A stretch of DNA of 64,000 nt, taken from the NCBI GenBank assembly GCA_943329075.2, contig CALQCM020000006.1, positions 1-64,000 of the forward strand, written 5' to 3'. Under the pieces are notes generated by a model. That model ran no database searches. It was not told the DNA's origin and saw nothing but the letters and a program-made list of their open reading frames with translations. A program made the position numbers and the translations under genes. The stretch is from Chitinophaga pinensis. GTDB lineage: Bacteria; Pseudomonadota; Gammaproteobacteria; Burkholderiales; SG8-41. Below are positions 35,403-44,873 of this stretch, piece after piece (positions within the stretch are counted from its first letter, which is position 1; each line of letters starts with the position of its first letter).

Positions 35403-36332
35403 ATGAAACTGCTCTGCTTTAACGACTATCGCATCGGTGTGCTCAAGGGCGCCAACGTGGTGGATATCACCGCGGTCATCCAGAACATTCCGCACAACGG
35501 CCCGGGCGACCTGATGAACCGCATGATCGAGCGCTTTGCCGACGTGCGCGCGCGCATCGACGCGGCGGTTACCGCCGGCAGCGGTCTGCCGGTCGCACAG
35601 GTGAAGCTGCGCCCGCCGTTGCCCAAACCCGTCAACATCGAATGCATGGCGGTCAATTACATGGAAGACGGCACGCGCGCCGCACCGGCGCCGATCAACG
35701 CCTTTCACAAGTCGCCGAGCTGCCTGATCGCGCACGGCGAGACCATGGTGCTGCCTGACATTCCTGCGACGATTTTCGAAGGTGAAGCGGAATTGGCACT
35801 GGTCATCGGCAAGGCCTGCAGCAACGTGCCGGCGTCGAAAGCGATGGACTATATATTCGGCTATCTCAATTTCATCGACGGCTCGGCGCGCGGCGTCATT
35901 CCCGAGGGCAACAGCTTCTACCAGATGAAATCGCGCCAGACCTTCGCGCCGATCGGGCCCTATCTGATCACCGCCGACGAAGTCAAAGACCCGCACAATA
36001 TCCAGGTCAAGCTGTGGGTCAACGGCACGCTCAAACAGAATTACAACACCTCCGACATGGCGCACAAGATCCCGCGCTGCATCGAGTGGATGTCGCAGAT
36101 CCACGATCTGGAGCCGGGCGACATACTCGCCACCGGCACCAACCACCGCGGGCTGTCGGCCTTCATGGACGGCGACACGGTCGATCTCGAATGCGAGGGC
36201 ATGGGCAAGCTGACGATCAAGGTGCGCGACGACTTGAAACGCAGCTGGGCGCGCGAAACGCGGCTCGACCGCGAACAGAAAGGCCTCAAGGGCACGACGC
36301 CGCAACTGACCGGCAAGTACGCCAAGGCTTAA
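35403..36332 (+). CDS. fumarylacetoacetate-hydrolase-family protein
   Basis: A 309-residue FAH-fold enzyme. The metal site shows as FEGEAELALVIGK (E-x-E), with a DGSARGV stretch and ATGTNH near the C-terminus. FAH-family members cleave C-C bonds or hydrate/decarboxylate acylpyruvates such as the ring-fission products of homoprotocatechuate. It is monocistronic, with its own terminator 30 bases on. The dioxygenase-like gene that lies divergent on its left fits an aromatic catabolism theme, but that protein looks inactive. Confidence 0.9.
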   Translation: MKLLCFNDYRIGVLKGANVVDITAVIQNIPHNGPGDLMNRMIERFADVRARIDAAVTAGSGLPVAQVKLRPPLPKPVNIECMAVNYMEDGTRAAPAPINAFHKSPSCLIAHGETMVLPDIPATIFEGEAELALVIGKACSNVPASKAMDYIFGYLNFIDGSARGVIPEGNSFYQMKSRQTFAPIGPYLITADEVKDPHNIQVKLWVNGTLKQNYNTSDMAHKIPRCIEWMSQIHDLEPGDILATGTNHRGLSAFMDGDTVDLECEGMGKLTIKVRDDLKRSWARETRLDREQKGLKGTTPQLTGKYAKA

Positions 36333-36362
36333 ACGCAGATACAGCCCAAACGGCAGTGCAAA

Positions 36363-36397
36363 ACGGCGGCGCAATTTTTTGCACCGCCGTTTTTTTG
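36363..36397 (+). terminator. bidirectional Rho-independent terminator
   Basis: ACGGCGG...CCGCCGT with a GCAA/TTGC inner stem and a single mismatch, followed by seven T. It is 30 bases past the FAH-family stop codon and abuts the minus-strand stop at 36398, so it can serve both genes. Confidence 0.88.
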
Positions 36398-37264
36398 TCA
36401 GCGCGCCACCGTCTGGTCGGGGAAAAACTCGCGCAGCATGTATTCCTCAAGGTAGGTGTTGTCGCGCTGGCGCGCCGAGAGCTTGACAACGCGGCCGTGC
36501 GACTCCCAGTTGAAATCCTCGCTTTCATATTCGCGGATCAGCGTGATCATCTTGCGCACCACCGCGATCCTGATGTCGCTGTTGTTGCCTCTGCTGATTT
36601 CAAGGATCTGCAGGGTCTTGCGCTTAATCTCGCGGTTCCAGCCATAGAAGGCGACATCGGCGTCATTCATGCTGATGCGCCGGATCTGAAACACGCCGCC
36701 ACCGGCGGCAGGGTCATAACCGAAGACCGCCTGTTTCGGCGCGAGGTTGGCCGAAGTGATGCGCTTCGCACGCTCGGCCTCGGTTTCGGTCGCGGCAGAT
36801 GCAACCATGCCGGGAGACGACGGCTGCGGCGACGTCGCTTCGCGTGCGCGGCGGCGCGCTTCTACGAGCGCCGAGAAGTCTTCGGCCGGCGGCCTCGGCG
36901 GCGGTGCCGTTTCCACCGGTGGCGTCGGTGTGAGCGTCGGTGTCGGCGCCACCGGGGGCTTGTTGATCGCCAGCACCGGCGGCGCGGTGGCGCGCGATGG
37001 CCGTTGCGGCCGCTCGATCACACGCGGCACGGCGGCGGGCGGCGGTTCCGGCGGCGGCGCCTGCGCGCCGGGCGGCGGCGCCAGACGCACTGCCAGCGAT
37101 CCGCTGTTTTTGCCCTGCTCGGGCTCATCGAGCGTCAGATGACGCAGGTTTACCTTGGCCTGATAAAAGGCCGCAGCATGAATCAGGATCGACAGGCCGA
37201 CCGCAATCCAGAAACGCGGAATCGTCACGCCCTCGCGCGGCGGCGCAAAATGGTCGTTCATCAT
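36398..37264 (-). CDS. TonB-like proline-rich membrane protein
   Basis: A 288-residue protein with one N-terminal membrane helix (about 15-35). Inside it is LSILIH, which reproduces the SxxxH motif that TonB needs to couple to ExbBD (Ser25, His29). A long Pro/Thr-rich periplasmic stretch (about 60-125) follows, then a folded C-terminal domain (about 165-288, FQIRRISMNDADVAF...). That domain is unlike canonical TonB_C and I do not recognise it. Bug11 lies 15 bases upstream in the same operon. No ExbB/ExbD or outer-membrane receptor gene is in the window. Confidence 0.65.
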   Translation of the reverse strand: MMNDHFAPPREGVTIPRFWIAVGLSILIHAAAFYQAKVNLRHLTLDEPEQGKNSGSLAVRLAPPPGAQAPPPEPPPAAVPRVIERPQRPSRATAPPVLAINKPPVAPTPTLTPTPPVETAPPPRPPAEDFSALVEARRRAREATSPQPSSPGMVASAATETEAERAKRITSANLAPKQAVFGYDPAAGGGVFQIRRISMNDADVAFYGWNREIKRKTLQILEISRGNNSDIRIAVVRKMITLIREYESEDFNWESHGRVVKLSARQRDNTYLEEYMLREFFPDQTVAR

Positions 37265-37279
37265 CCGCGGCGGCTGTTG

Positions 37280-38248
37280 CTACTCGACCTTGACGCCGGC
37301 GCGCCGGATGACGTCAGCCCAGCGTTCGAGATCGCTCACCATGAGGCGGCCGAATTCATCGGCACTGCTGGCGCGCGCATCAACGCCCTGGCTGGACAGG
37401 CGCTCGCGCACGTCGGGTGCGTTGATCGCGGCGACGATCTCGGCATTCAGTCGTTGCGCGATGTCGGCGGGCAATTTTGCCGGCCCGACAAATCCGTACC
37501 AGAGGCTCGCTTCGTAACCCGGCACACCCGCCTCGGCCACCGTCGGCAGATCGGGCAATGCGGGCGAGCGCACGGCACCGGTGGTGGCCAGCGCACGCAG
37601 CCGCCCGGTGCGCACATGCGGCACCATCGACAGGCTGGTGCCGAAACTCATCGACACCTGGCCGCCGATCAGATCGGACACCGCCAGTGACATGCCTTTG
37701 TAGGGAATGTGCACCATCTGCGTTTTGGTCATGGTTTCGAACAACGCGCCGGCCAGATGGCCCGAGGCGCCGACGCCGGCAGACACATACGTCAGCTGAC
37801 CGGGCCGCGCTTTGGCAATCGCCACCAGTTCGCGCACGTTTTTCGCCGGAATCGACGGATGCAGCGCCAGCACCATCGGGCTTGAACCGGCCAGCGACAG
37901 CGGCGTGAAGTCCTTGATCGAATCGAACGGCAGTTTTTTGTAAAGACTCGCGTTGACCGCGTGGCCGCTCGGGATCAGCGTGATCGTGTAACCGTCGGGC
38001 GCGGCACGCGCCGCCGCCTCGGTGCCGATGATGCCGTTGGCCCCCGGCCGGTTCTCGACGATGACCTGCTGCTTCAGGGTCTCGGTCATTTTCTGCGCCA
38101 CCGCGCGGCAGATGCCGTCGTTGCCGCCGCCGGGCGGGAATATCGAAATGATGCGGATCGGGCGTGCCGGATAGGCGCTTTGCGCGATCGCCATCGCCGG
38201 CGGAAAAATCGCCGCGATTGCGGCGGACAGCACCAGTGTGCGTTTCAT
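37280..38248 (-). CDS. Bug11: TctC/Bug-family periplasmic receptor
   Basis: A 322-residue receptor with signal peptide (cut near AIAQ), YPARPIRIISIFPPGGGND (ISIFPPGG, one residue longer than most), ENRPGANG, PDGYT and IPYKGMSL. The ATG at 38248 is taken because it begins the signal peptide; two ATGs upstream (38254, 38275) are possible and none has a clear ribosome site. It is followed by the TonB-like gene. Confidence 0.92.
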   Translation of the reverse strand: MKRTLVLSAAIAAIFPPAMAIAQSAYPARPIRIISIFPPGGGNDGICRAVAQKMTETLKQQVIVENRPGANGIIGTEAAARAAPDGYTITLIPSGHAVNASLYKKLPFDSIKDFTPLSLAGSSPMVLALHPSIPAKNVRELVAIAKARPGQLTYVSAGVGASGHLAGALFETMTKTQMVHIPYKGMSLAVSDLIGGQVSMSFGTSLSMVPHVRTGRLRALATTGAVRSPALPDLPTVAEAGVPGYEASLWYGFVGPAKLPADIAQRLNAEIVAAINAPDVRERLSSQGVDARASSADEFGRLMVSDLERWADVIRRAGVKVE

Positions 38249-38424
38249 GTTCATGCGTGTGTTTTGCTCATTCATGCGCCGGTTGCATACCTGTGCGATA
38301 CCTGTGCGATAACTGTCCGAACCCTGCGCGATCCGTCCCTGCGGCAGTGTCGCGATTCTAAACCGCCACTGCCCTAATGGGTTACTCTTGCGCGCAGCAC
38401 ATCAGTCTCGGGGGAGAATGGATC

Positions 38425-39819
38425 ATGCGCCACTGGAAACTTTTCGCCGCACTTGCGATCGCCATCGGTTCAATCTGGTTTTCGGGGTGTGCAGGCCCCG
38501 AATCCGTCAACGCGCCGCGCAGCGTTACGGCATACAGCGGTGCACGCCTCCTGACCGGCGACGGCAGCGTCATTGAAAACGCCGTGTTTGTCGTTGAAAA
38601 CGGGCGTTTCACGCGCGTGGGGCGCGACGACGGCACCCTTCCGGCCGGCGCGACACGCATCGACCTCGCCGGCAAAACCGTCATCCCCGCCCTGCTCGAT
38701 GCGCATTCGCACATCGGCTACATGAAAAATCTCAGCAGCGGCCCCGAGAACTACACGCGCGAAAACATCCTCGACCACATGAACCGCTTTGCCTACTTCG
38801 GCGTGGCGGCGAGCATGGCGATGGGCACCGACTTCGGCGAACTGCCCTATCAGTTGCGCGACGAAATGGCAGCCCGGCGTTATCCTGCCACCGCGCGTTT
38901 TCTCACCACCGGCAAGGGCCTCGCACCGATCGACGAGATTCGTCCCGACAACATGCGGCATTCCGCAACGCTCGTGACAACACCGGAGGACGCGCGGCGC
39001 GAAGTGCGCGCACTCGCCGCGCGCAATATCAAGATTGTGAAGACCTGGGTCGACAGCCGCGGCGGCAGCGTGCGCAAACTCACGCCCGAGGTCTATACAG
39101 CCATCATCGACGAAGCGCACAAACACAACATGAAAGTGGCGGTACACGCCACCGGGCTGGCCGACGTGAAACTGCTGGTGCGTGCCGGCGTCGACGGCCT
39201 CGCGCACATGGTCAGCGACGTGGATGACGAACTGCTGGACCTGCTGAAGGCGCATCCCAACGTTTATTTCACGCTGTGCTTCGGCGGTCCGCACCGCCTC
39301 GTTTACGCGCCGTGGATCGATCCGCCGCACCCGCTGATCCGCGAAACCGTCGCGCCCGAACAGATCGAGCGTTTGCGCAAACGGCTGGCCGGCACCAAAC
39401 CGGACGCGCGTGCACGCGCGCAGGCGGCGTGGGACAAGATGGCGCGCGGACTGGCACGCATCAACGCGGCGGGCATCACCATCGGGGTGGGCACCGACGG
39501 CGGCGGCCAGACCGGCGACCAGTTCGTCGGCTGGACCATGCACACCGAACTCGAAAACATGGTCGCCGCCGGCATGACACCGGGCCAGGTCATCGTTGCC
39601 GCCACGCGCACCTCGGCGCGCATCATGGGGCTCGACGATCTGGGCATGGTGGCGCCGGGCAAAAGCGCCGACTTCGTCGTGCTCGACGCCAATCCGCTTG
39701 ACGACATCACCAACACGCGGCGCATCAACAAAGTGATTCTGCGCGGCAACGAAGTGCCGCGTGCGGCGCTGGCCGCGGCGTGGCAGGCCGCGATGGGGCC
39801 TGCGGCGGGCGCCAAATGA
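38425..39819 (+). CDS. amidohydrolase-superfamily lipoprotein
   Basis: A 464-residue metal-dependent hydrolase behind a lipobox (FSGC, Cys22). The N-terminal metal pair is DAHSH (His94, His96); later ligands are IVKTW (Lys), VAVHATG (His), GLAHMV (His) and GVGTDGG (Asp). The end, ADFVVLDANPLDDI, is the usual imidazolonepropionase-like C-terminal strand. The set of ligands suggests a binuclear site. It is predicted to be outside the cytoplasm, where it could cleave imides, cyclic amides or oligopeptides. GGGGGAGAA precedes the ATG. Confidence 0.88.
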   Translation: MRHWKLFAALAIAIGSIWFSGCAGPESVNAPRSVTAYSGARLLTGDGSVIENAVFVVENGRFTRVGRDDGTLPAGATRIDLAGKTVIPALLDAHSHIGYMKNLSSGPENYTRENILDHMNRFAYFGVAASMAMGTDFGELPYQLRDEMAARRYPATARFLTTGKGLAPIDEIRPDNMRHSATLVTTPEDARREVRALAARNIKIVKTWVDSRGGSVRKLTPEVYTAIIDEAHKHNMKVAVHATGLADVKLLVRAGVDGLAHMVSDVDDELLDLLKAHPNVYFTLCFGGPHRLVYAPWIDPPHPLIRETVAPEQIERLRKRLAGTKPDARARAQAAWDKMARGLARINAAGITIGVGTDGGGQTGDQFVGWTMHTELENMVAAGMTPGQVIVAATRTSARIMGLDDLGMVAPGKSADFVVLDANPLDDITNTRRINKVILRGNEVPRAALAAAWQAAMGPAAGAK

Positions 39820-39859
39820 CCTGATCGTTTTCTGAAAAACGTACTGCGCTTGTGATTAA

Positions 39860-39995
39860 CGTCATTCCCGCGAAAGCGGGTATCCCCTTCCCCCGCTTGC
39901 GGGGGAAGGCAGGATGGGGGCATAGGGAGTCTGCAGTTTCGACAACGCATTCTCTCAATCAAAATCCCGGGTTCCCGCTTTCGCGGGAGCGACGG
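39860..39995. repeat. composite ATTCCC/GGGAAT element, copy c
   Basis: 136 bp. Left end CGTCATTCCCGCGAAAGCGG, inner hairpin CCTTCCCCCGCTTGCGGGGGAAGG, then right end TTCCCGCTTTCGCGGGA. Over most of its length it matches the copy at 55401-55537, including the inner GGCATAGGGAGTC stretch. Confidence 0.9.
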
Positions 39996-40020
39996 AAATT
40001 TTTTGACGATCTGCTGACTG

Positions 40021-40962
40021 TTACAGCAGCAGGTTCGGCTGGCCGAGCTGCAGCAGAAAACCGAATTCATCGGCAAAGGCCCAGCTCTCGACCCACTTGC
40101 CGTGTTCGAAACGCGCGATCATCGCCACCGGCACGCCGATTTTCTTACCAGTTGCCGGAAGACCCGCAAGGCTGCCGCTGTGCGTGCCGCCGGTGTTGAA
40201 GCGCATCCATACCATGTCGCCCTCGGCCATCATCGCCTCGATGCGGTCGTGACGGTCCGGTACCGCCGCGTCGAGCGCGAGTTCACCGTGGCCTTTGGCG
40301 AGGCTGTATTCGCGCAGGTGATGAAAACCGTTGCGCAACGAACGGTGGCCCGCTGCGCGGCCGCTGCCGGCGCGCGTCGCGCGCGACTGCGCGAAGATGA
40401 TCTTGTTGTTGGCCAGTTCATCCGGCTGCGCGGCCAGCCGTTTCACCACGGTATCGATCTCCTCGCCGCTGCTCGACACCGGCGGCGCAATGATTTTGCC
40501 GTCGTTACGCAACGGCAGTTTCACGCCGAGCTGCTTGAGCAGCGCGGTTTCGTCCATCATGAACCAGCCCTCGACCATCTGACCGTCCTTGATCACCAGC
40601 CAGGCGATTTCATAAACATCGATTTTGCGGCCGGTCGGCGCAATGCCGAAAAAATGCCCGGTGTGCGTCCCGGTCACGCGAAACAGCAGGCCGACGCGGT
40701 CGCCGTCGGCAATCACGCGTTCCATCACATCGACGCGGTCGGGGAAAGCGTCGCGCAGATACATGCCCGGATGCGCCCAGCCCTGATCGCGGCCGTTATT
40801 GGCGAGATGGAAATTACCGCCGCGCGCGCGGTCGTAGTGGGCGGCCAGCACCTCCTTCTCGACCTGCGGCATGGCCGGCGTGCCCTGCGATTTTTTGAAA
40901 CGCAGTGCGATGGCGACATTGCGCGCGAGTTCTTCGCTGCGATAAGGATCGGCGTCGAGCAT
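40021..40962 (-). CDS. tandem SnoaL-like (ester cyclase) protein
   Basis: A 313-residue protein built of two NTF2/SnoaL-like cone domains, about 45-135 and 215-305. Each has the GTHTGHF or GGTHSG turn with the following GRK/GKK strand. SnoaL-type domains bind or isomerise small hydrophobic molecules such as polyketides and steroids. The paired arrangement, often called 'ester cyclase', has no single defined reaction. It lies 20 bases after Bug12 on the same strand. Confidence 0.8.
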   Translation of the reverse strand: MLDADPYRSEELARNVAIALRFKKSQGTPAMPQVEKEVLAAHYDRARGGNFHLANNGRDQGWAHPGMYLRDAFPDRVDVMERVIADGDRVGLLFRVTGTHTGHFFGIAPTGRKIDVYEIAWLVIKDGQMVEGWFMMDETALLKQLGVKLPLRNDGKIIAPPVSSSGEEIDTVVKRLAAQPDELANNKIIFAQSRATRAGSGRAAGHRSLRNGFHHLREYSLAKGHGELALDAAVPDRHDRIEAMMAEGDMVWMRFNTGGTHSGSLAGLPATGKKIGVPVAMIARFEHGKWVESWAFADEFGFLLQLGQPNLLL

Positions 40963-40982
40963 GATGGGCTTTCGGTAAAAAA

Positions 40983-41951
40983 TTATTCGGGTTTGATGCC
41001 GGCGATTTTAACCAGCCGGGCGATGCGTTCGTAATCCACGCGCATGAACGCGGCGAATTGTTGCGGACTATCGCTGCCCTGCGGTGTCAGTCCCTGGTCG
41101 GCGTACTGGCGCTTCACCTCGTCGCCGGCGAGCGCTTTCTGAAATGCGATGTGCAAGGTGCTTACGATCGCGCGCGGCGTATCCTTCGGCGCAAACACGC
41201 CGTTCCATGCGTTGTATTCATAGCCGGGTACGCCGGCCTCGGCGATGGTCGGCAGTTCGGGCAGCACTGGTGAACGCTGCGCCGTGGACACCCCCAGCGC
41301 GCGCAGGCGTCCCGCCTTCACCTGCGCCACCACCGCCGCGGCGGGCACGATGGTCCAGTGCGTTTCACCGGCGATGATGGCGGCCGCCACCGGCCCGCCG
41401 CCCTTATAAGGCACATGCACGCTTTCAATGCCGGCCAGCGAGGTGAACAAGACACCGGCGAGATGGCTTGAGGAACCGACGCCGGCCGAGGCCATGTTGA
41501 GTTTGCCCGGCTGCGCCTTGGCCAGTGCGATGAACTCCTGCACCGTCTTTGCCGCGATGCCGGGATAAACCACCATCACCGCGTCGGCATTGACGATCAG
41601 CGACACCGGCTCGAAATCCTTCAGCGGATCGTAGGGCAGATTGCGATTGGTGAAGCGCGCGATCAGCATGCTCGCCGCCGCGCCGACCACCAGCGTGTGG
41701 CCGTCGGGTGCGGCGCGCGCGCCGGTTTCGACACCGATCACGCCACCGGCACCACCGCGGTTGTCCACCACCACCGGCTGACCGAGCAGTTCAGTCAGCT
41801 TCGGCGTGAGTATGCGCACGAGGATGTCCATCGACGCACCGGCCGATTGCGGCGTGATCAGGCGGATCGGGCGCGCCGGAAATTTTTCGGCCAGCGCCAC
41901 CGTGGCAAACAGTTGCGCCGCCAGCGTCACGGCAATCAAAACGCGTGTCAT
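40983..41951 (-). CDS. Bug12: TctC/Bug-family periplasmic receptor
   Basis: A 322-residue receptor with signal peptide (cut near ALAE), FPARPIRLITPQSAGASMD (TPQSAGA at the ligand loop), DNRGGAGG, PDGHT (Tyr replaced by His) and VPYKGGGP. An alternative ATG five codons upstream (41966) is equally possible. Its start is 87 bases from that of divergent Bug13, so the two share a short promoter region. Confidence 0.92.
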   Translation of the reverse strand: MTRVLIAVTLAAQLFATVALAEKFPARPIRLITPQSAGASMDILVRILTPKLTELLGQPVVVDNRGGAGGVIGVETGARAAPDGHTLVVGAAASMLIARFTNRNLPYDPLKDFEPVSLIVNADAVMVVYPGIAAKTVQEFIALAKAQPGKLNMASAGVGSSSHLAGVLFTSLAGIESVHVPYKGGGPVAAAIIAGETHWTIVPAAAVVAQVKAGRLRALGVSTAQRSPVLPELPTIAEAGVPGYEYNAWNGVFAPKDTPRAIVSTLHIAFQKALAGDEVKRQYADQGLTPQGSDSPQQFAAFMRVDYERIARLVKIAGIKPE

Positions 41952-42038
41952 GGTATGGTTGCTCATATGCGTGCAGAATCCGCGACGAACCGGATAGTAA
42001 AGCTTTTTGGCGGGGCCGCGCACCACGAAAACAATCTC

Positions 42039-43010
42039 ATGAGAAAAACAATCCGGACGCGAATCCACGCCGCCCTCGCCGCAACAGCCTTTGCCGCCGC
42101 AGCCGGCGTTGCTGTTGCCGCTGACACGTGGCCGCAGCGCCCGCTGCGCATTGTCACCTCCGAACCCGGCGGCGGCAGCGACTTCACGGCGCGCGTCGTA
42201 GCGCAGGGCCTGTCACAAAGTCTCGGCCAGCAGGTCATCGTCGATAACCGCGCCGGCACCGTCACCGCGGCGCAAATCATGACGAAAGCCGCGCCCGACG
42301 GTTACACACTACTGTCCTATAACAATTCCTTGTGGACATTGCCCTTGCTGCAGCCGATGTTCTACGACGTGCTGCGCGATTTCATGCCGGTCACGCTGGC
42401 GACGCGTTCGCCCAACGTTCTGGTCGCGCATCCGTCATTACCGGTGACCGGCGTGCGTGAACTGGTCGCTTACGCCAAAGCCAATCCGGGTGCGCTCAAC
42501 TACGCCTCGGGCACCGTCGGCTCGACCAACCATCTGGCCGCCGAACTCTTCAAGGCACTGGCCGGCGTGAATATCGCGCGCGTCAGCTACAAAGGCAGCG
42601 GTTTCGCCGTCAACGATCTGATCGGCGGCCAGGTGCAACTCATGTTCGCCACCAGCGGTTCGATCGCGCCGCATGTGAAATCGGGGCGCCTGCGTGCACT
42701 CGCCGTCACCTCGGCACAACCATCGGCACTCGCGCCCGGCCTGCCGACGATTGCCGCCTCCGGCGTACCGGGTTACGAGGCCGTCACCATGTATGGACTC
42801 TATGCGCCGGCAAAAACATCCGCCGCAATCATTGAACGGCTCAACCGCGACGCGGCGCGTTTTCTGCAGACGGCGGATATCCGGGACAAACTGTTCGGCG
42901 CTGGCGTAGAAACCGTCGGCGGCACGCCGGCGGAATTCGCCGCTGCCATCCGCGATGACATCGCACGGCTGGCGAAAGTCATCAAGGATGCCAATATCCG
43001 CGCCGAATAG
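42039..43010 (+). CDS. Bug13: TctC/Bug-family periplasmic receptor
   Basis: A 323-residue receptor with an Ala-rich signal peptide (cut near AVAA), WPQRPLRIVTSEPGGGSD, DNRAGTVT (lacks the usual GAGG), PDGYT, VSYKGSGF and APAKTSAA. The ATG at 42039 starts the signal; an in-frame ATG at 41967 would overlap the Bug12 promoter. It is a single gene, convergent with the second CocE, and is the only receptor in the window without a co-directional neighbour. Confidence 0.92.
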   Translation: MRKTIRTRIHAALAATAFAAAAGVAVAADTWPQRPLRIVTSEPGGGSDFTARVVAQGLSQSLGQQVIVDNRAGTVTAAQIMTKAAPDGYTLLSYNNSLWTLPLLQPMFYDVLRDFMPVTLATRSPNVLVAHPSLPVTGVRELVAYAKANPGALNYASGTVGSTNHLAAELFKALAGVNIARVSYKGSGFAVNDLIGGQVQLMFATSGSIAPHVKSGRLRALAVTSAQPSALAPGLPTIAASGVPGYEAVTMYGLYAPAKTSAAIIERLNRDAARFLQTADIRDKLFGAGVETVGGTPAEFAAAIRDDIARLAKVIKDANIRAE

Positions 43011-43022
43011 TTCCGCTACTAT

Positions 43023-44786
43023 TTACTTCGACGGAATCACCGGCAGCAACAGCCACGCATCGCGCCCGCCCCCCGCATGCAGCGTCACTTTGCCACCAAA
43101 CACAGCCGCCGGCCGGTTGTCGGCATCGTTGTGCGTCATGCCGCCGGTGCCGCGCGTACCGTAGTGGAATTTCTTGCCGAACTCCGACAATTCGCCTTCG
43201 TATTCGTAGTCCTTGCCGCGAATGGTCAGCGCGACGCGCCAGCCCGCCGGCACGACGATGCAACTGGTGACGATCTCAACATCGCATTCGTAAACTTCGC
43301 CCGGCTTCATGGGGTCAGCACGGTCGTGCGGATGGTAAGGACGATAGGGTTTGCTTTTTGCAGGATCGAGCCGGCGGTGCGAAACGCGCAGCCAGCCGTT
43401 GGCGATCGGTGTGTTCGGATCGGTCGAACCCATGAAGGTGAGTTCGCCGCCCTGCGGATCGTAGACCCGCACGATGACGAAGAGGTCGGCATCCGTCGTC
43501 GTCGATGACAGGAAGATTTTTGCCGCCATCGGCCCGGTGATCTCGGTGTCGGTAGCGAGTGGCGCCGTGGTAAAGGTCACGCCGTTGCCCATCGCCTCGT
43601 ATTCGACGGTGCCGGCCTGTGCCACCGGCGTCGCACTCAATTTCGAACCGCCGGTATCAAGGAAATATTTCGTCCACTGCGTGCGCGCCAGCGGCCATTC
43701 GTTTTCATGGCGCAGCACAAACTCCTCGCCCGGATGGCGCACGTTCAGCTGCACGCGCGGCTGTTGGTCCCAGCCGTTTTTCTCGCCTTTGAGGTGATAG
43801 TCGAAAAAACGCTTCTGCAGCGCGAGCCCGTAGTTATTCGAGAACACCGACCAATGCGAGTCGCCGTGTACTTCCAGCCACTTCGGTGTATCGGCCGGCG
43901 TTTCGGTAAAACCATTGAAGTTGCCGCGCGGATGGATGCCCTGCCCGCCCCAGTTGGCACAGGTCAGGAGCGGCGTCTTCACCAGCGACAGATCCGCCGA
44001 ACGCGCGCGGTGCCAGGCATCGTCGAAGGGATGCAGCTTCAGGTCTTCATAGGGATTGACGCGGTTCTTCGCCAGTTCTTCATCCGACAGCGTGACCGGG
44101 CCGGCGACCGATTCACCGGTGTTGGGATTTTTTTTCGCCTTGTCGCCGCGGCCGTACTGCACGTTGACAACCTGGTGCTTGGCCCAGCGTTCCTGAAACT
44201 GGCAGAGGATGCCGCCGTGATACCCGGAATCGCGATAGCGGTCGTTCTGCCCTTCCCAAGGAATGATGGCGGCGAGATGTTTGGGGTGCATGCCGGCGAC
44301 CCGCCACTGGTTGCTGGCGAAATACGAAATGCCGAGCATGCCAACACGGCCGTTGCTCCAGGCCTGCGTGCCCGCCCACTCGATGCATTCATACAGATCA
44401 TCGATTTCTTTGGCGCAACCGGGATCCATGATGCCCGGCGACCAGCCGGCGCCGCGCGAATCGACGCGCACGATGGCGTAACCGTGCGGCACCCAGCGTT
44501 CAGGGTCGGTGGTTTCCCAGTTCTGGTATTTGTTGGTCGAGCCTTCGAGGATCTCCGGATAGTCCTCGACCATCTTGTTCCACTGCAGCGGATAACCTTC
44601 CTGGTAGGAAAGCCCCTTGGCGTAAATGCCGTAGGTCATGATCACCGGGCAGCGCACCGCCTCAACCGGACGATAAACGTCGGCGCGCAAGACGGTGCCG
44701 TCGCTCATGGTGATGCGCTGGTGCCAGGTGACGCGCATGCCGTCGCGGATTTCGGTGCGCTCGTACGGGTCGGCGGATAGGGTCAT
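43023..44786 (-). CDS. CocE/NonD-family serine hydrolase, second copy
   Basis: A 587-residue paralogue of 7058-8818, similar over its whole length. Nucleophile Ser154 lies in LGISYFA, with a following VHGDSHW. It has the C-terminal jelly-roll domain. The stretches KYQNWETTDPERWVP and KYQCWELVDPEKWVP are shared between the two and mark a close subfamily. GAGGAC precedes the ATG. It is 87 bases downstream of Bug14, with a 57-bp palindromic element in between. Confidence 0.9.
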   Translation of the reverse strand: MTLSADPYERTEIRDGMRVTWHQRITMSDGTVLRADVYRPVEAVRCPVIMTYGIYAKGLSYQEGYPLQWNKMVEDYPEILEGSTNKYQNWETTDPERWVPHGYAIVRVDSRGAGWSPGIMDPGCAKEIDDLYECIEWAGTQAWSNGRVGMLGISYFASNQWRVAGMHPKHLAAIIPWEGQNDRYRDSGYHGGILCQFQERWAKHQVVNVQYGRGDKAKKNPNTGESVAGPVTLSDEELAKNRVNPYEDLKLHPFDDAWHRARSADLSLVKTPLLTCANWGGQGIHPRGNFNGFTETPADTPKWLEVHGDSHWSVFSNNYGLALQKRFFDYHLKGEKNGWDQQPRVQLNVRHPGEEFVLRHENEWPLARTQWTKYFLDTGGSKLSATPVAQAGTVEYEAMGNGVTFTTAPLATDTEITGPMAAKIFLSSTTTDADLFVIVRVYDPQGGELTFMGSTDPNTPIANGWLRVSHRRLDPAKSKPYRPYHPHDRADPMKPGEVYECDVEIVTSCIVVPAGWRVALTIRGKDYEYEGELSEFGKKFHYGTRGTGGMTHNDADNRPAAVFGGKVTLHAGGGRDAWLLLPVIPSK

Positions 44787-44812
44787 CGTGGCTGTCCTCA
44801 ATTGTTGTTATC

Positions 44813-44869
44813 GTAGCGCAGGCGACCCGCCTGCACTGGTTTGAATTGCAGGCGAGTCGCCTGCGCTAC
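44813..44869. repeat. GTAGCGCAGGCG palindromic element
   Basis: 57 bp starting GTAGCGCAGGCG and ending with the inverse CGCCTGCGCTAC, with the short palindromes GGCGACCCGCC and GGCGAGTCGCC inside. It lies between the Bug14 and CocE genes of one operon, where a hairpin could influence mRNA processing. A longer relative is at 57556-57638. Confidence 0.85.
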
Positions 44870-44873
44870 CAAG

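Noticed and set aside
36014-37690. A 558-codon plus-strand open frame spanning the FAH gene end and the TonB-like gene
   Set aside because: It runs through a strong terminator and two real genes, and its composition is Arg/His-rich and not protein-like.
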